A stretch of 64,000 bases of DNA from NCBI RefSeq assembly GCF_040373385.1, contig NZ_JBDXXH010000006.1, positions 62,001-126,000 of the forward strand, written 5' to 3'. The notes beneath the pieces are model-generated. The model made no database searches and was not told the origin of the DNA. It worked only from the letters and a program-made list of their open reading frames with translations. The stretch is from Nitratidesulfovibrio sp. GTDB taxonomy: Bacteria > Desulfobacterota > Desulfovibrionia > Desulfovibrionales > Desulfovibrionaceae. The translations under genes and the position numbers were made by a program. Below, piece after piece: positions 35,770 through 44,582 of this stretch; position 1 is the first letter of the stretch, and every line of letters starts with the position of its first letter.

Positions 35770-37419
35770 CTAGTTGGCGGCCACGGCCTGCGCGGGCTGG
35801 GCCACAGGCTGACTGACGTGCTGCCCGAGGGGCTGGCTGACAATCGGGCCGGTCACGGTTCCACCCGCGTCAGCCTTGGCTGCGGGCTTGTCGCCAGCCT
35901 TCAGGGGGGCCTTCAGGCCCATGGTTTCGGCCATGCGGGCGAAGATGTCGGTGTTGTCGTAGAACCCGCCAAAGCGTTCGGCGCCCACCCCACCGGCAGA
36001 TGTCAGCACAGGCACCCCGGTGTGCGAGTAAGTCGTCCACGAAATGCCCGACTTCTGGTTCAGCAGATGGGTGATGGTCACGGTGAACGGCTCGTATTCG
36101 CCGTACAACAGGTAATCCTGTTCGGAAAGCGCCTTGCGGTCGCCGCCCTGCATGCTGCGGTCGAAGGCGGCGCGCAGTTCCGCAACCTCGTAGTCCTTCA
36201 GCACCATGCCCATAGCGTCGCCTTCCTTGGGCAGGGCGGCACGCTCCGCATCGGACAGCACGGCCAGGCCGAAGTTTTCCTTCACCATGGGCAGCACGTC
36301 CTCGAACTTGCCCTGCGGATTGGCCTTGCGGAACGCCGCGAACTTCTCGTCGAAGGCGATGTACGAAATCTTCTGGTGCTTCAGCCGGGTATGATACGAA
36401 TCGTACTTAGTGCCCGCAAAGCCGATGGACATGCCGCCGGTTTCGTGGTCGCCGGTGACGATGACCAGCGTGTCATTGGGATGCTTGCGCAGAAACTGCA
36501 TGGCCTCGGCCACGGCGGCGTCGAAGGCCAGCACGTCGGTGATGGAGCTGACGGCGTCGTTGGCGTGGCAGGCCCAGTCCACCTTGCCGCCTTCCACCAT
36601 CAGGAAAAAGCCCTTGGGGTTATCCAGCAGTTCAAGGCCCTTGCGGGTCATTTCGGCCAGGCTCACGTCGCCGGGGGCGGCGTCCATGGCGTAGGGCATG
36701 GCCTGCTCGTCCTGCAGGCGCGGGTTCACGAACACCACGCGCTCCTTGCCGGACTTCAGGGCGCGAAATTCGGTGGCATCGTTGACGTAGCGAAAGCCGC
36801 CCCCGCGGATGGCATCCACCACGTTGCGCTTTTCGCCCTCCAGCATCGACTTCTTGCCCGCCGGGTCCAGAAAGCCGCCGCCCGCGAAGTAGTCCATGCG
36901 GCTGGCGGCCAGTTCAAGCCCGATCTCGTAGTAATTCTTGCGGCTGGGCTGGTGGGCATAGAACGCGCCGGGGGTGGCGTGGTCCAGCGAGACGGTGGAG
37001 ACGATGCCCACCTTCACGCCCTTGTCGCGCGCCATTTCGGCGATGGAGGTAACGGGCACCTTCTTGCCGTCCACGCCAAGGCCACGGTTGGTGGTCTTCA
37101 CCCCGCAGGCCATGGCGGTTCCTGCGGCGGCGGAATCGGTGATCAGCGAGTCGATGGAATAGGTGGTGGTGGCCCCCTGCACGGGCAGCTGGCTCATGTT
37201 CAGCTTGACGATACCGGGGGTGGTGTCGCCCTTCTGTGCGGCCAGATACAGTTCGGCGGCGTTGCGCTGGGCCATGCCCATGCCGTCGCCGATGAGCAGG
37301 ATGACGTACTTGGCCTGTGCCGCCTGTTTCGCATGGGCAATGCCCAGGGTGCAGCACAGCAGAATGGCGCACAGGGCTATGGCCGCCCGTGCCGCGTGAT
37401 GCCAACGGGAACAGTTCAT
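35770..37419 (-). CDS. phoA: periplasmic alkaline phosphatase
   Basis: A 549-aa alkaline phosphatase (PhoA superfamily), hydrolysing phosphomonoesters in the periplasm. A Sec signal (AAIALCAILLCCTLGIAHA-KQ) leads the mature enzyme. Metal and catalytic motifs: VILLIGDGMGMAQ (Asp), TDSAAAGTAMACG with the nucleophilic Ser (about residue 95), SLDHATPGAFYAH, VEGGKVDWACHAN, VTGDHETGGMSIG, and YSHTGVPV. AGGAGG is eight bases before the ATG at 37419. The C-terminal about 50 residues are a Pro/Val/Gln-rich tail not needed for catalysis. Phosphate control is likely but no Pho box was identified. Confidence 0.92.
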   Translation of the reverse strand: MNCSRWHHAARAAIALCAILLCCTLGIAHAKQAAQAKYVILLIGDGMGMAQRNAAELYLAAQKGDTTPGIVKLNMSQLPVQGATTTYSIDSLITDSAAAGTAMACGVKTTNRGLGVDGKKVPVTSIAEMARDKGVKVGIVSTVSLDHATPGAFYAHQPSRKNYYEIGLELAASRMDYFAGGGFLDPAGKKSMLEGEKRNVVDAIRGGGFRYVNDATEFRALKSGKERVVFVNPRLQDEQAMPYAMDAAPGDVSLAEMTRKGLELLDNPKGFFLMVEGGKVDWACHANDAVSSITDVLAFDAAVAEAMQFLRKHPNDTLVIVTGDHETGGMSIGFAGTKYDSYHTRLKHQKISYIAFDEKFAAFRKANPQGKFEDVLPMVKENFGLAVLSDAERAALPKEGDAMGMVLKDYEVAELRAAFDRSMQGGDRKALSEQDYLLYGEYEPFTVTITHLLNQKSGISWTTYSHTGVPVLTSAGGVGAERFGGFYDNTDIFARMAETMGLKAPLKAGDKPAAKADAGGTVTGPIVSQPLGQHVSQPVAQPAQAVAAN

Positions 37420-37625
37420 GGACCGGACCTCCTGCATGGTGGGACAAGGTGGGGTGCCCGAGGGGGCCGACCGGACAGGTGCGTATCCGTGGCGGATACC
37501 GGCGGCACGGGGGACGGGCGGTGCGAGTGCTCATCATGTCGCCCATGTCTGTGACGCGCGCGTGACGTTCGGACGGCGCTTGCGCCTCGTGTGGTGCGTA
37601 CCACCGCGAAGGCATGCAACGCAAA

Positions 37626-37657
37626 GGGCCGCACGCGATCATCGCATGCGGCCCGAT
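37626..37657 (-). terminator. terminator of the DUF2939-like gene
   Basis: Stem GGGCCGCA / TGCGGCCC with inner GCGATCATCGC, followed on the minus strand by TTTGCGTT, about 95 nt after the stop at 37751. The rest of 37420-37750 holds no gene. Confidence 0.7.
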
Positions 37658-37750
37658 TTGGCGAAAGGGATGGCGAAAGGGAGGTGTCTGGGCGGTCGTC
37701 CGGCGGACAGTTACGGAGGGAAACCGTGACGATCCGGCGTGACGATGGCC

Positions 37751-38461
37751 CTATCTGTTCTCCGCTTCCTTGCGAATGGCGGCAATAAGCGCGGCGGCGT
37801 TGGTCACGTCGGTAACCTGCCAGTTGCCCTCCTGACGCCGGGCAAGGGCCAGGTCCACCGGGTAGGAACGTTCGCTGCCGTGGTCGAACAGCACCACCGA
37901 TGCGGTGGCCTTGTCGCCGTCGCGGGTCACGGACTTCACGCTGCGCAGTTCCTTGCGGCCCACGGAGGCATCGGAGAACAGGGGCGAGAACAGGCCGCCA
38001 TCGGTGGCCTTGCGCTCCTTCTTCACCGGCTTGCCGGAAAAATTGCCGGATGCCACGCCCCACACCACGAACTTGCGGGTTTCTTCGGCCACCAGCATCT
38101 TCATGGTCTGGGCGGTCTGCGACTGCGCGCCCGACTGCACCGCGCTGGACAGCATGGCCAGCAGGGGCAGGGTTTCGCCGCCGCCGGAAACGGCCTTGGG
38201 CGGGCGGGCCACCAGATCGGACATGAAGGCGTCCACTCCGCGCTGGGCAATGCGGCCCACGTCCACGTACTTTTCCAGCAGGGCGGCGTCGCTGGTGTCG
38301 ATGGCGGTCTGCACCTGACGCAGGGCGGCTTCCGGGGTTTCCTCGGCGGCGGCCAGGCAGGGGGCGGGAACGGAGACGGCAACGGTCAACAGCGCGGCGG
38401 CCAGCAGCAGGCCGAACGGAATCAGGCGGGTAGGAACGAAACGAAAAACATATCCGGGCAT
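37751..38461 (-). CDS. exported DUF2939-like protein, 236 aa
   Basis: Function unknown. A signal peptide (LIPFGLLLAAALLTVAVSVP, cleavage near CLAAAEE) precedes a soluble domain that starts with EAALRQVQTAIDTSDAALLE, includes a short VDVGRIAQRGVDAFMSDLV stretch, and ends in a beta-rich part VVLFDHGSERSYPVDLALAR. This helix-then-sheet layout resembles DUF2939/NTF2-like lipoprotein domains. AGGAAG precedes the ATG at 38461. The Cys in APCLAAAE could be a lipidation site, though the lipobox is not canonical. Confidence 0.75.
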   Translation of the reverse strand: MPGYVFRFVPTRLIPFGLLLAAALLTVAVSVPAPCLAAAEETPEAALRQVQTAIDTSDAALLEKYVDVGRIAQRGVDAFMSDLVARPPKAVSGGGETLPLLAMLSSAVQSGAQSQTAQTMKMLVAEETRKFVVWGVASGNFSGKPVKKERKATDGGLFSPLFSDASVGRKELRSVKSVTRDGDKATASVVLFDHGSERSYPVDLALARRQEGNWQVTDVTNAAALIAAIRKEAENR

Positions 38462-38617
38462 GTGAAGCTTCCTGTTCTGGGGTTGGGCCGCACGGGCGGC
38501 TCATGCGGCTTCTACTCCAGCGAAGGGCCGGGGTCCAGTGGGCGCGCTCTGAATGCGCGGTGTCAAATTTATACATAGATTTACAAATATAAAATCAACT
38601 AATAATAGGTGTTCTAC

Positions 38618-38830
38618 CTGCGAATGGCCAAGGAGAGATACCCCTATGGCATACAGAAGAAAAAAGAACTCGGACACTTGGCACTACTGTTCCAACTGTT
38701 CCAACTGGCCCACCACCGACTATGTGGAGCAGCAATCGAAGCCCACCACCGGGGAATTCTGCAACGAATGTCGCGGCAAGCAAAACGCGAACAACTGTGA
38801 GAAATAACTATGTAATACGGCCATTCGCAG
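38618..38830. repeat. 12-bp inverted repeats flanking the zinc-ribbon gene
   Basis: CTGCGAATGGCC at 38618-38629 and its exact complement GGCCATTCGCAG at 38819-38830 bracket the small CDS at 38646. The enclosed DNA is more AT-rich than the flanks. Confidence 0.7.
38646..38807 (+). CDS. 53-aa zinc-ribbon-like protein
   Basis: AAGGAGAGA at 38630-38638 precedes the ATG by seven bases. The protein starts MAYRRKKNSDTWHYC and has two cysteine pairs, CSNC near residue 15 and CNEC near residue 41, a small treble-clef or zinc-ribbon arrangement. It contains Trp-His near the first pair (DTWHYCSNCSNWP). I recognise the pattern as that of a widespread family of tiny unknown proteins but cannot name a function. 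Upstream AT-rich DNA (38565-38615) probably carries its promoter. It is flanked by the 12-bp inverted repeats. Confidence 0.72.
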   Translation: MAYRRKKNSDTWHYCSNCSNWPTTDYVEQQSKPTTGEFCNECRGKQNANNCEK

Positions 38831-38840
38831 GCCGTCCCAC

Positions 38841-39497
38841 CTACCCCGCGCAGGCGGCGGGCACCCCGCCCTTCACGGCCAGCGGCAGCCCGCTGACGGC
38901 AAGGATCACATTGGTGCAGGCCGTGGCCAGAAGCTGGTTGGCCTCTCCGGACAGGTCCCGGAAGCGGCGGCCCAGCGGGGTTTCCGGCACCACGCCCCAG
39001 CCCACCTCGTTGGTCACCACGGCCACAGGCACGCTGGCCGCGCGCAGCAGCGCTGCCAGATCCTCCACCCCGCGCAGGATGGCCGCATCGTCATGGTCGG
39101 CCAGCATGCGGTTGGTCAGCCACAGGGTGATGCAGTCCAGCAGCACCCCGTGCGGGCGGGGGGCCGCGGCGATTTCGCCCGCGCCTGACCCCATGCACCC
39201 GCGCAGGGCCGCGCAGACGTCCAGTTGCTCCTCCAGCGTGCGCCAGCCCGCGCCCCGAGCGGCCTGATGGCGGCGCACCCGTTCGGCCATTTCCGCGTCG
39301 CGGGCGGCCCCGGTGGCGATGTACACCCGCTCCGGCCCCAGCGATTCCACCCAGCGCTGGGCAAGGCCGCTCTTGCCGCTGCGGCATCCCCCCGTGAACA
39401 GAATGGTGCGGACGGGTGGGGCATCGACAGAGGAGATGGAGACGGCAAGGACGGCGGGCGATAATGGGCGCGATGAGGGGGACGACGATTCGGACAT
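38841..39497 (-). CDS. cobU: adenosylcobinamide kinase / guanylyltransferase CobU
   Basis: A CobU enzyme that phosphorylates adenosylcobinamide and transfers GMP, in the nucleotide-loop stage of cobalamin synthesis. The P-loop is FTGGCRSGKSGLAQRW, then YIATGAARDAEMAERVRRHQ with the guanylylated His, LLDCITLWLTNRML, and the strongly conserved TNEVGWGVVPETPLGRRFRD. The start is uncertain: the ATG at 39497 (218 aa) has only a weak GGAAT; it includes about 27 Ser/Pro residues before the core. An upstream ATG at 39572 is not better. No other cobalamin gene or B12 riboswitch is in view. Confidence 0.92.
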   Translation of the reverse strand: MSESSSPSSRPLSPAVLAVSISSVDAPPVRTILFTGGCRSGKSGLAQRWVESLGPERVYIATGAARDAEMAERVRRHQAARGAGWRTLEEQLDVCAALRGCMGSGAGEIAAAPRPHGVLLDCITLWLTNRMLADHDDAAILRGVEDLAALLRAASVPVAVVTNEVGWGVVPETPLGRRFRDLSGEANQLLATACTNVILAVSGLPLAVKGGVPAACAG

Positions 39498-39770
39498 GGC
39501 GGATTCCACGGTTGGCAGTGGCAGGCCTGCGCCGGACGGCACGGGACAAGACGAAGGGGACAAAGGGGACATGCGGGCAACGGTACGTACGCCGTGCAGC
39601 CCCACCCGTGTAGCACGTGGCAGCCCGGCCTAGCCAGCGCGCCCCGCTTGCCCGCCGGGCGGAGGGTGGCATATGGTCGCCCGGCGCCGTGACGTCTGCT
39701 GCGGCATTCCGCCCCACTCAACGGGCCGCGCCTTGTGTCACGGCAGCTGCCCCCTTCAACCCGCACCCCA

Positions 39771-39822
39771 ATCCACATCATCAATCCACATCATCAATCC
39801 ACATCACCAATCCACATCACCG
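39771..39822. repeat. 13-bp tandem repeat, four units, abutting a start codon
   Basis: ATCCACATCATCA twice, ATCCACATCACCA, ATCCACATCACCG, ending exactly one base before the ATG at 39823. It occupies the place of a ribosome-binding site. Confidence 0.93.
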
Positions 39823-40272
39823 ATGCCCGGATACCGCACCCACATCATCGGCGGCACTGTGCTGGCCGCCGGGGCCCTGTTCGCCGCGCAGGCCCTGCGC
39901 ATATATTCCCCCGGCCTGCCCACCCAGGCGGCCCTGCTGGCCGTGTCCACCGCCTTTGCCCTGGCCCCAGACGTGGACACCCACTCGCGCGGGCGCACCT
40001 GGTTCTACGGGCTGCTGGTGGTGGCCGACGTGGCGCTCATCGCCACCCGGCGCTACCAGTGGGCAGCCCTGCTGGGCCTGCTGGCCATGCTGCCCGCCAT
40101 CGACGGCCACCGGGGGTGGACGCACACCTGGTGGGCCATGCTGCTGGTGCCCCTGCCCCTGCTGCTGGCCCCGATGCTGCTGTACGGCTGGGCATGGCAG
40201 GCGGCAGCGCCGTGGTACGCGGCCGCCGTGCTGGGATATTTCTCGCATCTCCTGCTGGACCGCCAGTTCTGA
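39823..40272 (+). CDS. YdjM-type DUF457 membrane protein
   Basis: A 149-aa membrane protein of the DUF457/YdjM family (membrane-bound, predicted metal-dependent hydrolases). Conserved polar residues are in MPGYRTHIIGG, ALAPDVDTHSRGR, RGWTHTWWA and GYFSHLLLDRQF; the His/Asp residues could bind a metal. Four hydrophobic spans are visible. The YdjM member of E. coli is under LexA control. The start is fixed by the MPGYRTH family beginning, but no Shine-Dalgarno sequence exists because four 13-bp repeats lie immediately upstream. Confidence 0.82.
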   Translation: MPGYRTHIIGGTVLAAGALFAAQALRIYSPGLPTQAALLAVSTAFALAPDVDTHSRGRTWFYGLLVVADVALIATRRYQWAALLGLLAMLPAIDGHRGWTHTWWAMLLVPLPLLLAPMLLYGWAWQAAAPWYAAAVLGYFSHLLLDRQF

Positions 40273-40312
40273 CGGAACGCTCCCGATTCCCTTTCCCCTC
40301 ACATTTCCACGC

Positions 40313-40345
40313 AAAAACGCCGCGAAGGGTTGCCCCCTCGCGGCG
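40313..40345 (-). terminator. intrinsic terminator
   Basis: CGCCGCGA / TCGCGGCG stem, followed on the minus strand by TTTTTGCG, 29 nt after the stop of the gene at 40374. Confidence 0.82.
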
Positions 40346-40373
40346 TCGTCCTTGCGGGATCGTCTTTCCGACC

Positions 40374-41615
40374 CTACTGGCGCGCGGTCTGCGCCGCCTT
40401 GTCGAAACGGGCCGCCGTATCGGCCAGCACCGTGGCGGCCATGCGCACGGCATCCATCTTTTCCGGCTTGCCGCTGGCCCGGCGGTACACCCATCCGGCC
40501 GCGTAGACCAGGGTGTCGTCGTCCAGCCTGCGGGCGTCGGGGTTGCGGCGAATGGCCTCGGCCAGGGTTTCGCGGGCGCGTTCGCGGGCCATGATGGCCT
40601 GCTGGTACGCCTTGCCGGAAAGCTCCATGATGCGCCGGGCCTGCTCGGCCAGATGCGTGGAATTGCCCTCGCGCGCGGTGTCGTAGCCGAACACGGCGTC
40701 CTGATACTTGGCGTTGGCTTCCAGCGCGGTCTGCTGCGCGGTGAGCCAGGCGTTGACCCGCACCACCGCGTCGGTCATGCCCGCAACCTCGCGCAGCGCT
40801 CCGGACAGGCCGCGCAGCCGCGTGGCGTACAGGGTGTACATTTCCGCCACCTCGGCGGGGGCCAGCGGACGTTCCCTGCCCTTGTCCGTCACCTTGGCCG
40901 CCGCTGCCGCCGTGGCCATGGCCGCCATGAACCGGTCGGCGTACAGGCGTTGCAGGGCTTCGAGCATGGCCGGGGTGAAGGCGTAGTCCAGCACGCTGGC
41001 GCGCCCGGCGGAAATGTCGTCGCCGGACCAGGACAGCCCGGTCATGTTCACGCCGTAGCGCATGTTGGCCGACTTCAGGCTGGGGGCCACCCAGCCGGAG
41101 GTACGCGCCTCCATGTGGGTGCCTTTGGGATAGTAGTTCTCCACCAGCCAGTTGGCCATGTCCTCCGCGAAGGCGAAGCGGACCACCGCGTCGTCCTGGG
41201 CAAAGGCCCCGTCCGGGCTGGTGGCGTTGACGCCCGGCGCTCCGGCGGTGGCGTTGGCCTCGGCCGGGGCACCGGCTGCCGCGTCGCCGTCCATGGGCAC
41301 CATGGAGGGCAGCGTGCCGTTGGTGGCGTTGGGGCCAAGGATGGCGGCCTCGGTACCGGTCATGTTGGCCTGCCGGTCGGGCACGGCATCACGCAGGACA
41401 AGGTCGCGCAGTTGCCACAGGGCCACGCCCGCCACAAGCACGGCCAGCAGGAACACCCACGCCAGCTTGCTGCGCTTGCGCTTGGGGGGCCTGGGCATGT
41501 CCAGCAGGCTGCCGTCCTGCCGAATGGGGCGGTCGGGGCCGGAGGTATCTCGGGCCGGGGTCGGGTCGGGAGTCTGGTCGGGGGTATCGGGCGTATCGGG
41601 CGTGTTGGGGGCCAT
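40374..41615 (-). CDS. membrane-anchored hypothetical protein, 413 aa
   Basis: Function not recognised. The N-terminus is a Pro/Thr/Asp repeat region (NTPDTPDTPDQTPDPTP), then a basic patch (PPKRKRSK) and one membrane span LAWVFLLAVLVAGVALWQL (about residues 50-70), giving an N-in topology with a periplasmic body. The periplasmic part is mostly helical and Ala-rich (about 130-413). The start at 41615 is the second of two ATGs, nine bases after AGGAGG. A terminator follows. The 9-bp repeat at 41671 lies just upstream. Confidence 0.72.
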   Translation of the reverse strand: MAPNTPDTPDTPDQTPDPTPARDTSGPDRPIRQDGSLLDMPRPPKRKRSKLAWVFLLAVLVAGVALWQLRDLVLRDAVPDRQANMTGTEAAILGPNATNGTLPSMVPMDGDAAAGAPAEANATAGAPGVNATSPDGAFAQDDAVVRFAFAEDMANWLVENYYPKGTHMEARTSGWVAPSLKSANMRYGVNMTGLSWSGDDISAGRASVLDYAFTPAMLEALQRLYADRFMAAMATAAAAAKVTDKGRERPLAPAEVAEMYTLYATRLRGLSGALREVAGMTDAVVRVNAWLTAQQTALEANAKYQDAVFGYDTAREGNSTHLAEQARRIMELSGKAYQQAIMARERARETLAEAIRRNPDARRLDDDTLVYAAGWVYRRASGKPEKMDAVRMAATVLADTAARFDKAAQTARQ

Positions 41616-41670
41616 CCGTGGCATCCTCCTGCGGGCGCTGGCCTTGCGGCACGGGTCCCATTGGTCTGCG

Positions 41671-41715
41671 TGATCGGGGTGATCGGGGTGAACGGGATGA
41701 TCGGGCCGATCGGGT
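41671..41715. repeat. 9-bp tandem repeat, five units
   Basis: TGATCGGGG twice, TGAACGGGA, TGATCGGGC, CGATCGGGT. Noncoding, between divergent genes; the 41616-41937 gap has no gene. Confidence 0.88.
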
Positions 41716-41937
41716 GAAGTCGGGCGAAATAGGACGAGTGTGTCCGGTGCGGCATGTCCGATCCGCATCCGGCGGACATGTCTCCGCGCGTTGTACCACC
41801 GCCGGGGGCCACTGTGAAGTCGCCGTCGGGTTGCGGAAACATCACGCGGCCATGCAGCCGTTTTTCCGCATGTTCCCCGCTTGCCATCCCCCCCGCCATC
41901 GTTCACAACACCGGTACGACAACAACGGGAGGATGCC

Positions 41938-42909
41938 ATGCCGCTGGCCGGATACGGCTTCGTGCTGCTTGCCGCCGGGTTGTGGGCGCTTATCGGCCCG
42001 CTGGCCCGCTACTGCCTTGCCGAAGGGGTGACCCCGCTGGAAATCGCCTTCTGGCGCGCCGCGTTCGGCACACTGTTCTTCGGCCTGCACGCCGTCCGGT
42101 ACGGGTTGTGGCGCGCCCCCGCGCGCGATGCGGCCACCTTTGCGGCCTTCGGGCTGGTGGGGGTGGCGCTGTTCTTCGGCTCGTACCAGTTGGCCGTGCG
42201 CGAAGGCGGCGCGGCGCTGGCCTCCATCCTGCTGTATACCGCACCGGCGTGGGTGGCGCTGCTTTCGCGGCTGTGCTTCGCCGAACCGTTGACCCGCGCC
42301 AAGTTGGCCGCCCTGGGCCTGGCCATGACCGGGGCCTTCCTGATCTGCCGGTCGGGCGGGGGGTTGCAGGGCGGGGCCAGCGCGGCGGGCATCGGCTTCG
42401 GCCTGCTGGCGGGCTTCACCTATTCGCTGCACTACGTGTTCAGCCGCCACTTCCTGCACCGCCATTCGCCGGTCACCCTGTACCTGTTCTGCCTGCCGGT
42501 GGGGGCGCTGGCCCTGCTGCCCTTCGTGGATTTTACCCCGAAGGGGCCGCTGGCGTGGGCGCTGCTGGTCGTGGGCATGGGGCTGGTGACCACGTACGGC
42601 GCATACATGGCCTATTGCGAGGGCATGCGCCGCCTTTCTCCCACCCGCGTGGCCGTGGTGGCCAACTTCGAGCCGGTGCTGGCCGCCCTGCTGGCCTACT
42701 GGCTGTGGGACGAACTGTTCCCGCCCTCGGGCTGGATCGGCGCCGGGCTGGTCATTGCGGCGGTGTTCTGCGTGGTGCTGGACGGCGCGCGGGGGGGTGA
42801 CAAACGCGACGGGGGCGTATCCCGCGCCGCCGGTATTGCCGAAGCCCCGGAAATGAAAGAGGCCGGTGAAGATACCGGCCTCGCGCGCGGGCACATGCCC
42901 GTGGAATGA
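41938..42909 (+). CDS. EamA/DMT-family transporter
   Basis: A 323-aa drug/metabolite transporter superfamily protein with two EamA repeats and ten hydrophobic spans. The first repeat opens GYGFVLLAAGLWALIGPLAR, the second contains GFTYSLHYVFSRHFL and ends in SPTRVAVVANFEPVLAALLA, the classic repeat-2 signature. Substrates in this family are amino acids, sugars or other metabolites; none can be assigned. GGGAGG precedes the ATG at 41938. A charged tail of about 35 residues extends beyond the last span, and its coding DNA contains a terminator hairpin for the convergent gene. Confidence 0.87.
   Translation: MPLAGYGFVLLAAGLWALIGPLARYCLAEGVTPLEIAFWRAAFGTLFFGLHAVRYGLWRAPARDAATFAAFGLVGVALFFGSYQLAVREGGAALASILLYTAPAWVALLSRLCFAEPLTRAKLAALGLAMTGAFLICRSGGGLQGGASAAGIGFGLLAGFTYSLHYVFSRHFLHRHSPVTLYLFCLPVGALALLPFVDFTPKGPLAWALLVVGMGLVTTYGAYMAYCEGMRRLSPTRVAVVANFEPVLAALLAYWLWDELFPPSGWIGAGLVIAAVFCVVLDGARGGDKRDGGVSRAAGIAEAPEMKEAGEDTGLARGHMPVE
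42847..42882 (-). terminator. minus-strand terminator inside the 3' end of the EamA gene
   Basis: GAGGCCGGT / ACCGGCCTC, a perfect 9-bp stem, followed on the minus strand by CTTTCATTTCC. It lies about 100 nt beyond the stop of the J-domain gene at 42979 and is embedded in the convergent coding region. Confidence 0.65.
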
Positions 42910-42978
42910 AGCGGAACCGCCCCGAAAAGCCGTTGCGGGCCGAGGGGCGCGAGGGAAAAGACCGAAAGCAACCCCGCG

Positions 42979-43932
42979 CTACAGCACCTTTGCCAGAATG
43001 CGCAGGTACAGGTCGCCCTGCCACGGCCCAATGCGCTTGCCCAGCCCCTTGAGCCGGATGGGGCGCCCCACCACATAATCCGGGGGCAGGGTCACCTCCA
43101 CGGTGCGCACCTCGCCGGACAGGCCCTGGGTGACCTGCAAACGCAGCCGCGCCCCCGGCACGATGCTGGGCGCGGGCAGGTGCACCGTCTGCTCGTCGTC
43201 TATCTGGCGGCGCAGCCAGCCCTTCACCGCCCCGCCGATGCCATGGGTAAGGTCCAGCGTCAGGGCCTTGCCGCCCCATTCCAGGCTGAGCTTGCGCTTC
43301 TTGGGCGGGCGCGCGGCCAGCCCCCCGCCGCCGTCGCGGCGGATCTGGCTGTAGATGTCCTCGAACACCCGCCGGGCGAACGGGTCGCGCAGGATGTCCT
43401 GCAACACCTCGTCCTGTCGGCCCTGATAGGTTGCCTCTGCCCTGCGGCGGTTGCGGTCTGCCCCGCTTGCGCCGCGCGTTGCGGACGCCCCGCCCGATGC
43501 CGTGGAGCCGGAAGGTCCCCCGGACGGGCCGGTCGCAGATGACGCACCCGATGCGCCAGCCCCGGAAGACGCCGACGGCCCGTTGCCGCCTCCCGCCCCG
43601 CCCGCTCCGCCAGTCCCGCCAGTCCCCATATCGCCGAAGCGCTGCCGGGCCTGCTCGTAGGCGCGGGTGGCCTCCCGCTCGGCGGATTCGCGCTCCGCCG
43701 CGCCAGCCCCCCCGCTTCCGGTGCCGTTGCCGCCGTGTCCGGCGGCGTCCAGCGTGCGCGAAAGCAGCACGTACGCCTCGTTCAGGCGCTGGAAACGGCG
43801 GGCCGCGTCGGGCCTGCCGGGGTTCAGGTCCGGATGCAGCTCGAACGCCAGCGTACGGTACGCCTTCTTGACCTCGTCAAGCGACGCGCCGTTGCCGACT
43901 TGCAGTATCCGGTAGCATTCCCTCAGCGTCAC
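42979..43932 (-). CDS. J-domain co-chaperone-like protein
   Basis: A 317-aa DnaJ-type protein. The J domain (residues 1-68) has [20 protein letters not shown] and the essential HPD in [11 protein letters not shown], so it should stimulate a DnaK. A Gly/Ser/Ala-rich linker (about 70-170, GTGGTGGAGGAGGG) follows. The C-terminal half has a small conserved block ([20 protein letters not shown]) and ends [20 protein letters not shown], like the client-binding end of DnaJ/CbpA; the Cys-rich zinc domain is absent. GTG at 43932 follows GGAGG by four bases. Confidence 0.83.
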   Translation of the reverse strand: MTLRECYRILQVGNGASLDEVKKAYRTLAFELHPDLNPGRPDAARRFQRLNEAYVLLSRTLDAAGHGGNGTGSGGAGAAERESAEREATRAYEQARQRFGDMGTGGTGGAGGAGGGNGPSASSGAGASGASSATGPSGGPSGSTASGGASATRGASGADRNRRRAEATYQGRQDEVLQDILRDPFARRVFEDIYSQIRRDGGGGLAARPPKKRKLSLEWGGKALTLDLTHGIGGAVKGWLRRQIDDEQTVHLPAPSIVPGARLRLQVTQGLSGEVRTVEVTLPPDYVVGRPIRLKGLGKRIGPWQGDLYLRILAKVL

Positions 43933-44036
43933 GCAACCTCCACGCCCCCATTTACCCTGCCCGCAGCCCTTTCGGCTGTTTTGGCGAAAAACCTTACCGT
44001 TGCGTCTGTTGAATGACCGGTTGCCCTGTTGACCGG

Positions 44037-44582
44037 CTACTTGCCGCCGTCCTTGTTCCTGTCCAGCACCAGGGCGTTGGCCTCGCACGTACAGTCAGAC
44101 GCCAGCAGCCCGTGCGCGGCAAGGTACGCCCGCCCTGCGGCGGCGAATTCCGCGTGGCGCACGTCGGGCCGGATGCCGGGACAGTATTCCTTGGCCATGC
44201 CCAGGCTGTCCGCGTCCACCAGGTTGCCGCGAAAGAACGGCCAGGCCCGGCAGATGTCCGGCTTGCCCTCGTGCACGGTGCAGCCGCGCCCGGTGGCAAA
44301 GAACACGCAGTTGCCGTCCGCTCCGGTGCGCACCTTCAGCTTGCCGTTGCTGCGTTCGCCGTAGGCGGCCTCGAAGGCTTCGGGCGTCATGCCCAGAAAA
44401 TCGCAGATGCGCGCAAGATCGGTGGGGCTGACCACGATGCCGCCCTCGCCCTGGCAACACTGGCCGCACATGCGACAGTCGAAGGCGTCGTCCCATGGTG
44501 CGGAGGTCGTGCCAGATGCGGCGGTCGTGCCAGATGCGGCGGTCGTGCCAGACGTGGGGGGCGCGGAATCGTTGATGCTCAC
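44037..44582 (-). CDS. YkgJ-family Cys-rich metal-binding protein
   Basis: A 181-aa YkgJ/UPF0153-type protein. The cluster [13 protein letters not shown] near residue 37, then [17 protein letters not shown] near residue 102 and KEYCPGI, give the CxxCxxCC...C...C pattern proposed to bind zinc or an iron-sulfur cluster. The N-terminus is a Thr/Ala/Gly-rich repeat from 18-bp DNA units. GTG at 44582 overlaps the stop of the upstream CoA-binding gene (GTGA), so the two are translationally coupled. Function unknown. Confidence 0.82.
   Translation of the reverse strand: MSINDSAPPTSGTTAASGTTAASGTTSAPWDDAFDCRMCGQCCQGEGGIVVSPTDLARICDFLGMTPEAFEAAYGERSNGKLKVRTGADGNCVFFATGRGCTVHEGKPDICRAWPFFRGNLVDADSLGMAKEYCPGIRPDVRHAEFAAAGRAYLAAHGLLASDCTCEANALVLDRNKDGGK
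44500..44553. repeat. 18-bp tandem repeat, three units, coding
   Basis: GCGGCGGTCGTGCCAGAT units, encoding SGTTAA hexapeptides at the N-terminus of the YkgJ-like protein on the minus strand. Confidence 0.9.
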
